Part shown: one piece after another, positions 1-5,519 of the stretch
Position numbering within the stretch: position 1 is the stretch's first letter
Layout: every line of letters begins with the position of its first letter
NCBI GenBank assembly: GCA_030671645.1
Contig: DAOVHV010000082.1
Span: 1-5,519, forward strand
DNA: 5,519 nt
Source: a bacterium
GTDB lineage: Bacteria > Bipolaricaulota > Bipolaricaulia > UBA7950 > UBA9294
Direction: 5' to 3'
Notes under the pieces: generated by a model
Seen by the model: only the letters and a program-made list of their open reading frames with translations
What the model was told of the DNA's origin: nothing
Database searches by the model: none
Position numbers and translations under genes: made by a program

Positions 1-1062
1 AAATCGGTCGAAGAAGCTGAGAACATGGCCGATGTCAAGATCGACGCCGTGTACGTGGGGATCGCGGGCAAGCACATTGCTTCGATCAACAATTCGGGAA
101 CCGTTTCCATCAATCGCCCCGACCGAATTATCACCGGCGACGACGTGCGGCGCGTGGTAGAAACGGCCCAGGCCATTCAGATTCCGCAGGAATCTGAAAT
201 GATCCATGTCATTCCACGCCAGTACATTGTCGATGGCCAAGATGGCATTACCGATCCCGTCGGCATGACAGGTACGCGCCTGGAAGTGGATGTTCACATG
301 GTCACCGGTTCGATCACGGCCGTGCACAACCTTGTGCGTTGCGTGGAGAGCTTGGGCATCGGCATCAAGCAGATCGTGCTGGAGCCGATTGCATCCTCAT
401 TGGCAGTCCTTTCATCGGCTGAGAAGGAACTGGGTGTTATTCTCATGGACGTCGGTGGAGGCACCACCGACATCAGCGTGTTCCGCGGCGGAGATATCTG
501 GTTCTCGAAGGTTATCCCGATTGCCGGTGAACACATCACCAATGACATCACAGTGGGGTTGCAGACGCCGATCGAAGAAGCGGAACTCGTCAAGAAGATG
601 CACGGTACCGCTTTGGTCGATTCAGTAGGCGAGGAAGAGAAGATCGAAGTCGCCACCATTGGTGGAGACGAGAAGAAGATCGTGTCCAAGAAGCGACTGG
701 CCAAGATCATTGAGCCCCGCATTGAAGAACTGCTCGATCTGGGCATGCAGGAAGTGGAAGACGCCGGTTATCGAGATCTCGTCCCCGCCGGCTTGGTCCT
801 CACGGGCGGTTCCTCTCTTCTCAACGGACTGACCGATTTCGCGTCCCAGCGCTACGACATTTCCGTCCGGCGAGGGAAGATCCCGCAAAACATTCACGGC
901 TTGAGAGACATTGTGGAATCGCCGATCTATGCGACGTCAATCGGATTACTGCGTTATGCCGTCGAGACGAAGGACTTCAAGAAACCGGAGTTCTACGAGA
1001 AAAGGCGCGAGTCGATCGTGAGCAAGCTTTTCTCCTGGTTCAATCGGTTCTTCCGGGGGTAG
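1..1062 (+). CDS. ftsA: Cell division protein FtsA (5'-truncated by window edge)
   Basis: Actin-like ATPase that anchors FtsZ filaments to the inner face of the cytoplasmic membrane and helps recruit the divisome. The frame is open from base 1. The eight residues before the first in-window Met (base 25) continue the family alignment, so that Met is internal, and roughly 60-65 N-terminal residues are missing by comparison with E. coli FtsA (420 aa). Counting from base 1, 353 residues are visible. They include subdomain 1C (VYVGIAGKHI, then HVIPRQY and DPVGMTG), the phosphate-2 motif DVGGGTTD at residues 150-157, EPRIEELL, and the adenosine motif AGLVLTGGSS at 263-272. The last ~15 residues (SIVSKLFSWFNRFFRG) form an amphipathic, aromatic and basic helix, which is the expected membrane-targeting sequence. 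The stop TAG lies 3 bases before ftsZ, the normal dcw order. Nothing looks degraded. Identification is essentially certain. Confidence 0.98.
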   Translation, partial: KSVEEAENMADVKIDAVYVGIAGKHIASINNSGTVSINRPDRIITGDDVRRVVETAQAIQIPQESEMIHVIPRQYIVDGQDGITDPVGMTGTRLEVDVHMVTGSITAVHNLVRCVESLGIGIKQIVLEPIASSLAVLSSAEKELGVILMDVGGGTTDISVFRGGDIWFSKVIPIAGEHITNDITVGLQTPIEEAELVKKMHGTALVDSVGEEEKIEVATIGGDEKKIVSKKRLAKIIEPRIEELLDLGMQEVEDAGYRDLVPAGLVLTGGSSLLNGLTDFASQRYDISVRRGKIPQNIHGLRDIVESPIYATSIGLLRYAVETKDFKKPEFYEKRRESIVSKLFSWFNRFFRG

Positions 1063-1065
1063 CCG

Positions 1066-2202
1066 ATGCGTGAGCAGACCAGCTTTGCAGCTTCACCCGC
1101 AAGCCTGATGGTGGTCGGCATCGGCGGTGGCGGAGGAAACGCAATCGACCGCATGTTCGATTCGAGCGGCAACGGCGTTGATCTTGTCGTTGTGAATACC
1201 GACGCCCAGGTTCTGGAAGTTGTCCGAGCCCATCGCACGTTGCAGTTGGGACGGAAGCTGACCTCGGGTTTGGGAGCCGGAGGGAATCCGGAGATCGGAC
1301 GACTGGCGGCCGAAGAAAGCAAGGAAGAAATCATCGATCTTCTCAACGGTGTGGACATGGTGTTCATCACCGCGGGCATGGGCGGAGGCACCGGAACGGG
1401 AGCCGCGCCGATCATTGCCTCCCTTGCCAAGGAAGCCGGGATTCTGACGACGGCCATTGTGACGCGGCCTTTTTCGTTCGAAGGCTTGGCCCGTGCCGAG
1501 AAGGCCGAATCGGGCATCGCCCGATTGGCACAATCTGTGGACGCGCTGATTTGCATCTCCAACGACAAACTACTGAAAGTCGCACCGACGGACACGCCTA
1601 TCACCAAGGCGTTTGAAATCGCCGATGAGATCCTGCGTCAAGGTGTGGAGGGTATTTCCGACCTCATCACCATCCCCGGTATGATCAACCTTGACTTTGC
1701 CGATATCGAATCGGTGATGCGGGACGCCGGTACCGCCATGATGGGGATTGGCGAGGGTGAAGGAGACGGCAAGACGAAAGAAGCGGCTCGGAATGCCATT
1801 TCCTCTCCGTTGCTCGATGGTTCCATTCAGGGCGCGCGCAAGGTGATCATGAACATCACCGGCGGATCCGACCTGACGTTGGAGGAAGTGACGTCGGCGG
1901 CATCTCTGATTCGCGAGGCCGTGTCTGATAGTGCCGACATCATCTTCGGAACCGCCATCCGTGAAGGCATGGAGAAAGTGCGATTGACCGTCATTGCAAC
2001 CGGCTTCTCGGTGGAGTACGGACGGGATGAAGAAGACGGGCCGCCGCTGTCCAATGAATCGATGCTGGCCAAGTTGGAGCAGGAGAGTCGCATCGGTGTC
2101 GATGATTTCGACATCCCCACCTTCTTGCGTCGCAGCCGTCGTAGCCGCGAAGCGCCACCCCGACCGCCTTGGGGCGAACCCCGCGAGGGCGACAGGCAGT
2201 AG
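1066..2202 (+). CDS. ftsZ: Cell division protein FtsZ
   Basis: Tubulin-like GTPase that polymerises into the cytokinetic Z-ring. At 378 aa it is near the family's usual length. Motifs seen: GIGGGGGNA (18-26), NTDAQ (44-48), the tubulin signature GGGTGTG (106-112), RPFSFEG (134-140), the T7 synergy loop NLDFAD (208-213, catalytic Asp 210 and 213), AISSPLL (244-250), NITGG (263-267) and the C-terminal FtsA-binding peptide DFDIPTFLRR (347-356). Two oddities. The linker between the globular core (ends about 314) and the peptide is only ~30 residues. The peptide is followed by 22 further residues rich in Arg and Pro, where many FtsZs end within a few residues. A usually conserved IPND is ISND here (164-167). 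The ATG at 1066 is chosen because it leaves the usual short N-terminus before GIGGGG; GGGGG at 1055-1059 is only a weak Shine-Dalgarno, suggesting coupling to ftsA translation. The gene is co-transcribed with ftsA and followed by a terminator. Confidence 0.99.
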   Translation: MREQTSFAASPASLMVVGIGGGGGNAIDRMFDSSGNGVDLVVVNTDAQVLEVVRAHRTLQLGRKLTSGLGAGGNPEIGRLAAEESKEEIIDLLNGVDMVFITAGMGGGTGTGAAPIIASLAKEAGILTTAIVTRPFSFEGLARAEKAESGIARLAQSVDALICISNDKLLKVAPTDTPITKAFEIADEILRQGVEGISDLITIPGMINLDFADIESVMRDAGTAMMGIGEGEGDGKTKEAARNAISSPLLDGSIQGARKVIMNITGGSDLTLEEVTSAASLIREAVSDSADIIFGTAIREGMEKVRLTVIATGFSVEYGRDEEDGPPLSNESMLAKLEQESRIGVDDFDIPTFLRRSRRSREAPPRPPWGEPREGDRQ

Positions 2203-2231
2203 TTCTTCTTGCTCTGACATCAGATGTATGA

Positions 2232-2268
2232 AACGGAGCTCTCCAAGAGAGCTCCGTTGCGTTTGTTG
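2232..2268 (+). terminator. Rho-independent terminator of the ftsA-ftsZ operon
   Basis: A perfect 12-bp inverted repeat, AACGGAGCTCTC (2232-2243) and GAGAGCTCCGTT (2247-2258), closes on a 3-base loop (or 11 bp with a 5-base loop). It is followed by the T-rich stretch GCGTTTGTTG. It sits 30 bases after the ftsZ stop. The T tract is interrupted, so efficiency is uncertain. The reverse strand also has a short T run after the stem (GTTTCATAC), so the hairpin could also stop the convergent tRNA transcript. Confidence 0.75.
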
Positions 2269-2302
2269 AATAGCGAGAAGTCCTGTTGCTTCGCAATGGC
2301 AG

Positions 2303-2322
2303 AGCCCCGCATTGGCGGGGCT
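2303..2322 (-). terminator. GC-rich hairpin downstream of tRNA-Leu, possible terminator
   Basis: AGCCCCGC (2303-2310) and GCGGGGCT (2315-2322) form an 8-bp stem with an ATTG loop, 5 bases beyond the tRNA 3' end on the minus strand. Position and stability suit a terminator or 3'-trailer stem of the tRNA transcript. No U tract follows on either strand, so intrinsic termination here is an inference only; transcription may instead run into the ftsZ terminator hairpin. Confidence 0.4.
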
Positions 2323-2327
2323 ACTTA

Positions 2328-2412
2328 TACCAGAGGTGGGAGTTGAACCCACACGACCCAAAGGGCCACGGGATTTTGAGTCCCGCGCGTCTGCCAATTC
2401 CGCCACTCTGGC
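2328..2412 (-). tRNA. tRNA-Leu, anticodon CAA
   Basis: An 85-nt class II tRNA decoding UUG. On the minus strand the acceptor arm pairs GCCAGAG (2412-2406) with CTCTGGT (2335-2329), leaving discriminator A73 at 2328, as leucyl-tRNA synthetase requires. The anticodon stem CGGGA/TCCCG encloses the loop CTCAAAA, with anticodon CAA at 2378-2376. The long variable arm GGCCC-TTT-GGGTC is typical of Leu/Ser tRNAs. The T arm is GTGGG-TTCAACT-CCCAC, and the D loop contains TTGGCAGA. No CCA is encoded (TAA follows A73), so the 3' end must be added enzymatically. The first acceptor pair is a G1-U72 wobble. The gene is convergent with ftsZ and has its own promoter. Confidence 0.97.
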
Positions 2413-2426
2413 TAACGACACGGCGA

Positions 2427-2455
2427 ATCTTACGAAGTGGGATCAGCTGCGTCAA
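2427..2455 (-). promoter_or_regulatory. Sigma-70-type promoter of tRNA-Leu
   Basis: On the minus strand, -35 TTGACG (2455-2450) is separated by exactly 17 bases from -10 TAAGAT (2432-2427). The mature tRNA begins 14 bases after the -10 box, which gives a leader of about 7 bases if initiation is at the usual distance. The base run after the -10 box (TCGCCG) is GC-rich, as in stable-RNA promoters under stringent control. That control is an inference from known promoters, not something shown here. Confidence 0.72.
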
Positions 2456-2460
2456 ACTTC

Positions 2461-2829
2461 GCAAGAACTTCCTCGGGAGTGGTCTGTGTAACATACATCA
2501 CAGAACTATTCGTCTATACGGAGTTATACTGAGGTCAGATGACGAATCTTCAAGGAGAAAACATAGTATGCACATTGCGCCGAAAACATGAGAACGATAT
2601 GAGTGACGGATGTCCCGCCGAGTTGTTCGGCACATGATGGAGTGAATGAAGTGAGCGATGTATGAGATAGAGCAAATTGCCATCTCGAAGAGCGATGGAA
2701 CGCTGGCGGAGATTGATGTCCAGACGGTGCAATGCGGAAGAATGTTGCATTAGAACAGACAAGAACGTAGCTCGAATCTCCAGAACGGTGATCCGAGCCC
2801 TATTTGTGTTCGCCACAACTAAGGAGGAC
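2461..2829. other. Intergenic leader region with no convincing gene
   Basis: About 370 bases between the tRNA promoter and the surface-protein gene. No reading frame on either strand looks like a conserved protein. The stretch appears lower in GC than ftsZ and is rich in GATG/ATGA words. Contents seen: a TATACT -10-like hexamer at 2525-2530 without a good -35; an AAGGAG at 2552-2557 followed by a chain of tiny frames (2568-2753), the last encoding a 31-residue peptide at 2658-2753; stem-loops GCCGA/TCGGC (2617-2631), GAGAT/ATCTC (2664-2686) and TTGTG/CACAA (2804-2818, directly before the ribosome binding site); and an imperfect direct repeat, ATGAGTGACGGATGT (2599-2613) and ATGAAGTGAGCGATGT (2646-2661, one inserted base). 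I infer it holds the promoter and 5' leader of the downstream gene. No known riboswitch consensus was recognised. Confidence 0.5.
2821..2827 (+). promoter_or_regulatory. Ribosome binding site deciding the surface-protein start
   Basis: AAGGAGG is a near-perfect Shine-Dalgarno. It lies only 2 bases before ATG 2830 and 5 bases before the next codon, GTG 2833. Spacing favours GTG 2833 or initiation at either of the two adjacent codons; the protein differs by one residue. It argues against the upstream in-frame ATGs at 2695 and 2716. Confidence 0.8.
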
Positions 2830-5519
2830 ATGGTGTCATACGCGGAGCTAAGCTGGCAAATTCGTGGCTGGCTCACTGAGAGCAAGTATCCTAAGAGTAG
2901 ACCTTCACGCATTCTTCTCGTAGCGGGAATTGTTCTGATTTTGTTTGGCGCGGGCGCATTGGCGGCTCAGCCCGAGATTACGGGAGTCATCATTCCGAAT
3001 CTGTCCATGAAGATCAACGATGTTGTCACGGCGACGATTTCTGTTCAGTCCGACTCAGCAACGGTGTACACGCTGAATGCGAGCAACATCGGTGGCTACG
3101 CCCTCGGCTCCCTGAGTAAGCAAAACAGCACCACGTATAGCGCAACCCTCACGATAACCGAAGGCGGAACGGACTATGCTGCTGGGGACGACATCCCAAC
3201 CAGCGTAACGCTGACGGATGGAGAGCTGACCGATACCTGGTCTACGCCTATCTCCCAAACAAACGATCTGATCGATGCTAACCGGCCGACTGTGACCTCG
3301 ATCCTTCGTCATGACCCGCCTGACGAGTTCCAAAACACGAGCGATGCTGTGACCTTTCGCGTCACCTTCAGCGAAGATATGGCAAACATAGATGTCAGCG
3401 ATTTTAAGTTCACGGATACGCGTGGTGGCATGATCGTGAGCATCTCCACCAGCACTGGCGACTCGGTGTTCGACTTGGAAGTCACGCTTGATGTTGGAGA
3501 AGGAGTAGTCGACCTTGGGATCACGGAAGGCAACGACATTGAGGACACGGCGGGAAACCTGTTGGGGAACTCTCCGGCCATTGGATCCGAAGAGACGTAC
3601 ACGGTCGACTTTACCCCGCCCTCCGTTCCTGACAATCTCAATCCGGCGAATGGCACCTACACCGATGATACATCGCCGACGTTGTCGTGGGATGCCTCGA
3701 CAGACACCGGCGGCAGCGGCATGCGCGATAACGACACGTACCTTGTGATTGTGAGCGGTATCCCGAGCAGGAGTTATTACACCGCGAACCTGACGTACAC
3801 GCCGACGTTGGCCGAGGGCGTTTTCACGTGGAAGGTCTATGCGCGTGACAACGCTGGTAACAACAGTGCTTACACCAGTGAAATCACGCTAACGATCGAC
3901 AGGACACAGCCAGACGTGACGATCGACCAAGCGGGAGCGCAGGTTGATCCGACGAATGTCTCGCCGGTGGCATTCACTGTGGTGTTTGACGAGCCGATCG
4001 ACGTTGCGACGTTCACCAACGCGGATGTGACCATCGATGGGACCGCGACAACGGGCGCGGTAACGGTGACTGAGATTGCGCCAAACGACGGGACGACGTT
4101 TACCGTGTCGGTGGTCGTGACTAGTGAGGGCACAGTGATGGCATCGATCCCAGCCGGCGTCGTCGAAGATTGGATGGACTATACGAACACAGCGTCGACA
4201 AGTACCGACAACACGGTGACGCTCGACACAGGCAGCCCGAGCGTGATGACCGTTGCCACCAACCCTACGCAAATCGCAGATGGCGATGTAGGCGTGGGCG
4301 CTTTCTTCGCAACCATTGTGTTCAACGAGACGATGGACGTTGGTGTTATGCCGACCATCGCGTTCAGTCCGGACGTTACAGGTGGCGGAACGCCGACCTT
4401 GAGCAATCCGTCCGGTGTCTGGAGTACGTCCGTGGCTGCCAACGACACCTACACTGTGACGTACGACGTGGTGGATCAAGGTGTCGACATGGACAGCGTG
4501 ACAATCGATGTTACTGGCGGACAGGACTTAGCTGGCAACGGTCAGCTCGATTACGCACCGGCGCACACGTTCGATATCGACATGGTAAATCCCACGGCAA
4601 CCTCGGTCGCCGTGGATACCAATCCCCTGTGCGACGGTGATTTGGTCCAGCGTGTAACGGTCACGTTCAATGAGGCCATGGACACGGGCACGAATCCGGC
4701 CATTGCATTTGGCACAGGAACGTTTACCACCAATAACAACGGTACCTGGAGCGTCGGCGACACGGTATGGACGGAATCATTTACACTGGCCGACAACAAT
4801 CAAGACGCTACTGTCGTGACCGTTGATGTTGCCGGGGCGAAGGATGTCGCCGGTAACGACCAACAGCCCTATGCTGCAGCGGATGAGTTCGACATCGACA
4901 CACAAAATCCTATCGTGAGTAGTCTTCAGATCAGCGACCTGTGGATCGACGATCTCGATATCGGTTTGACGTTTACAGTAACAGTCGGTTTTTCTGAAGA
5001 TATGGACGGAGGTACTGATCCAACGATCATCTTCACCCCGGCTGTCGGCACGCTGCTTTCGTTGTGCAGCGATTCTTGGTTGGACGCGAACACGTTCGAA
5101 GCCATCTACGACGTAACGGACGCCAATCTAGTCGAGCTCGGCATTGATATCAATGTAAGCGGATCGCGTGATCTCATGGGCAACGTTCAAATGGTCTACG
5201 ATGCAATCGACCAGTTCGACATCGATACGTTGAATCCCCCCCCGGGCACCGTGCCGGATATCGTGATTACACCGATGGGAACTGCAGGAGCCAGCACATT
5301 CCTCGATCGTTGTCTTCAGTTGGGTGAAGGCGAAGAACCGCCGATGGCCGGACTCTGCCAACTGACTGCAATCTATGAAGTGGGCGAAGCCGTGACTGGA
5401 GCCTGCAGCATTCTCAATCCCGCCAGCAACTTCGTGTGGCGATCGTACATTCACGTCTTCATCTACGCTGTGGACATCGAGGTCCGTCCCGAGGTGCTTA
5501 CCCTGCTGGATCACTGGGT
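2830..5519 (+). CDS. Large secreted Ig-repeat surface protein, putative adhesin (3'-truncated by window edge)
   Basis: An open frame of 896 codons with no stop before the window ends. Residues 1-27 are a long basic n-region and 28-43 a hydrophobic core (ILLVAGIVLILF), with likely signal peptidase I cleavage near ALA-A (45/46); no lipobox is seen. Seven beta-sandwich-like domains follow. D1 (49-151) has the GGTDYAAGDDIP and IDANRP motifs of a repeat common in giant bacterial surface proteins. D2 (152-262) is Ig-like, with FSEDM and DTAGN. D3 (263-357) is FnIII-like (LSWD, FTWKVYARDNAGN). D4 (361-468) is Ig-like with FDEPID. D5-D7 (469-801) are related repeats ending FDID(M/T)xNP. Residues 806-896 match no repeat and contain Cys 828, 843 and 859. 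The visible part is Asp/Thr-rich and Lys-poor, typical of exported proteins. The role in adhesion, matrix or surface structure is inferred from architecture; no anchor, catalytic domain or secretion signal other than the signal peptide is visible. It could equally be a secreted enzyme or structural protein whose functional domain lies downstream. The start could be ATG 2830 or GTG 2833. Confidence 0.88.
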   Translation, partial: MVSYAELSWQIRGWLTESKYPKSRPSRILLVAGIVLILFGAGALAAQPEITGVIIPNLSMKINDVVTATISVQSDSATVYTLNASNIGGYALGSLSKQNSTTYSATLTITEGGTDYAAGDDIPTSVTLTDGELTDTWSTPISQTNDLIDANRPTVTSILRHDPPDEFQNTSDAVTFRVTFSEDMANIDVSDFKFTDTRGGMIVSISTSTGDSVFDLEVTLDVGEGVVDLGITEGNDIEDTAGNLLGNSPAIGSEETYTVDFTPPSVPDNLNPANGTYTDDTSPTLSWDASTDTGGSGMRDNDTYLVIVSGIPSRSYYTANLTYTPTLAEGVFTWKVYARDNAGNNSAYTSEITLTIDRTQPDVTIDQAGAQVDPTNVSPVAFTVVFDEPIDVATFTNADVTIDGTATTGAVTVTEIAPNDGTTFTVSVVVTSEGTVMASIPAGVVEDWMDYTNTASTSTDNTVTLDTGSPSVMTVATNPTQIADGDVGVGAFFATIVFNETMDVGVMPTIAFSPDVTGGGTPTLSNPSGVWSTSVAANDTYTVTYDVVDQGVDMDSVTIDVTGGQDLAGNGQLDYAPAHTFDIDMVNPTATSVAVDTNPLCDGDLVQRVTVTFNEAMDTGTNPAIAFGTGTFTTNNNGTWSVGDTVWTESFTLADNNQDATVVTVDVAGAKDVAGNDQQPYAAADEFDIDTQNPIVSSLQISDLWIDDLDIGLTFTVTVGFSEDMDGGTDPTIIFTPAVGTLLSLCSDSWLDANTFEAIYDVTDANLVELGIDINVSGSRDLMGNVQMVYDAIDQFDIDTLNPPPGTVPDIVITPMGTAGASTFLDRCLQLGEGEEPPMAGLCQLTAIYEVGEAVTGACSILNPASNFVWRSYIHVFIYAVDIEVRPEVLTLLDHW
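4234..5232 (+). repeat. Three tandem ~106-118-residue Ig-like repeats (D5-D7)
   Basis: Units at 4234-4587, 4588-4905 and 4906-5232 share an ordered set of motifs: an Asp-rich N-terminal strand, FNETMD / FNEAMD / FSEDMD (Phe 498, 613 and 721), then G-x-x-P-x-I-x-F, a central Trp (WS or SW), DLAGN / DVAGN / DLMGN (566, 672 and 781), a following Tyr, and a closing FDIDM / FDIDT / FDIDT with NP in each linker. At the DNA level the copies have diverged, so they are old duplications rather than recent expansions. Such domains usually act as rigid spacers or ligand-binding modules on the cell surface, often stabilised by calcium. No calcium site is proven here. Confidence 0.85.
5236..5243 (+). repeat. 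Homopolymeric C8 tract inside the surface-protein gene
   Basis: Eight consecutive C bases encode Pro-Pro-Pro in the linker right after repeat D7. The frame is continuous on both sides as given. Loss of one C would bring TGA at 5264-5266 into frame, eight codons after the run begins. Gain of one would also terminate, about 30 codons on. It is a possible slippage site, or a possible sequencing error hotspot. Confidence 0.6.

Noticed and set aside
294..2421. Several minus-strand open frames across ftsA and ftsZ (for example 294-746, 993-1607, 1570-2421)
   Set aside because: They lie opposite two unmistakable genes, their translations are low-complexity Ser/Arg/Pro-rich, and 1570-2421 also runs through the tRNA. 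They are antisense shadows.
2502..2530. Plus-strand promoter using TATACT (2525-2530)
   Set aside because: The -10 match is good, but AGAACT at the 17-base spacing is a poor -35 and there is no extended -10 TGn, so it is noted only in the leader-region entry.
2286..2591. Plus-strand open frame of 101 codons
   Set aside because: It reads through the antisense strand of tRNA-Leu and the flanking hairpin and has no ribosome binding site.
2695..2829. Upstream in-frame starts ATG 2695 or ATG 2716 for the surface protein
   Set aside because: The added residues are Arg/Cys-rich with codons unlike the gene body, and the near-perfect AAGGAGG at 2821-2827 would then be buried inside the coding region.
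2328..2830. Genomic island inserted at tRNA-Leu carrying the surface-protein gene
   Set aside because: Integrases normally target the tRNA 3' part, which faces ftsZ, not the surface-protein gene. No integrase or direct repeat of the tRNA end is visible.
2550..2912. Minus-strand open frame of 120 codons opposite the leader and the surface-protein start
   Set aside because: It overlaps the strong ribosome binding site and signal-peptide coding sequence of the plus-strand gene, and its translation resembles no protein family I know.
3055..5514. Other-frame open frames within the Ig-repeat gene (for example 3889-4479 minus, 4170-4640 plus, 5128-5514 minus)
   Set aside because: They are shadows of the 896-codon frame, with His/Arg-rich or Val/Thr-rich translations and no start signals.
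1..5519. CRISPR array, insertion sequence, toxin-antitoxin or other defence system
   Set aside because: No regularly spaced direct repeats, transposase motifs, terminal inverted repeats or recognisable defence proteins were found on either strand.

Overview
The window comes from a bacterial chromosome of moderately high GC (mid-50s percent, judged by eye). It carries the end of a division and cell wall (dcw-type) cluster, a leucine tRNA on the opposite strand, and the first ~2.7 kb of a long gene for a secreted, Ig-repeat surface protein. The FtsA and FtsZ sequences are clearly bacterial. Having both argues against Planctomycetes and Chlamydiae, but nothing visible fixes a phylum.

Layout. 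(1) 1-1062: ftsA, already open at base 1, so its N-terminus lies outside the window. (2) 1066-2202: ftsZ, starting 3 bases after the ftsA stop. Its C-terminal tail runs well beyond the usual conserved peptide. (3) 2203-2327: convergent intergenic region with a strong 12-bp hairpin terminator for ftsZ and a second GC-rich hairpin just past the tRNA 3' end. (4) 2328-2412 (minus): tRNA-Leu with anticodon CAA and a long variable arm, driven by a clear TTGACG-N17-TAAGAT promoter at 2427-2455. (5) 2461-2829: ~370 bases without a convincing gene, holding small stem-loops and a chain of tiny ATGA-linked reading frames. (6) 2830-5519: start of a large open frame (896 codons, no stop) with an AAGGAGG ribosome binding site, a signal peptide, seven Ig/FnIII-like beta domains (the last three recognisably related) and a non-repeat, cysteine-containing segment at the window edge.

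How it fits together. FtsA and FtsZ act as a pair: FtsA tethers FtsZ filaments to the membrane through its C-terminal amphipathic helix by binding the FtsZ C-terminal peptide. Both partner elements are visible here. ftsZ appears to be the last gene of its operon, because a terminator and a convergent tRNA follow it. The Ig-repeat gene is a separate transcription unit, probably an accessory cell-surface or adhesion protein. The window shows no CRISPR array, insertion sequence or recognisable defence system. The most notable points are the Arg/Pro-rich FtsZ tail extension, a C8 tract inside the surface-protein gene whose contraction would stop translation within a few codons, and the structured leader of that gene.
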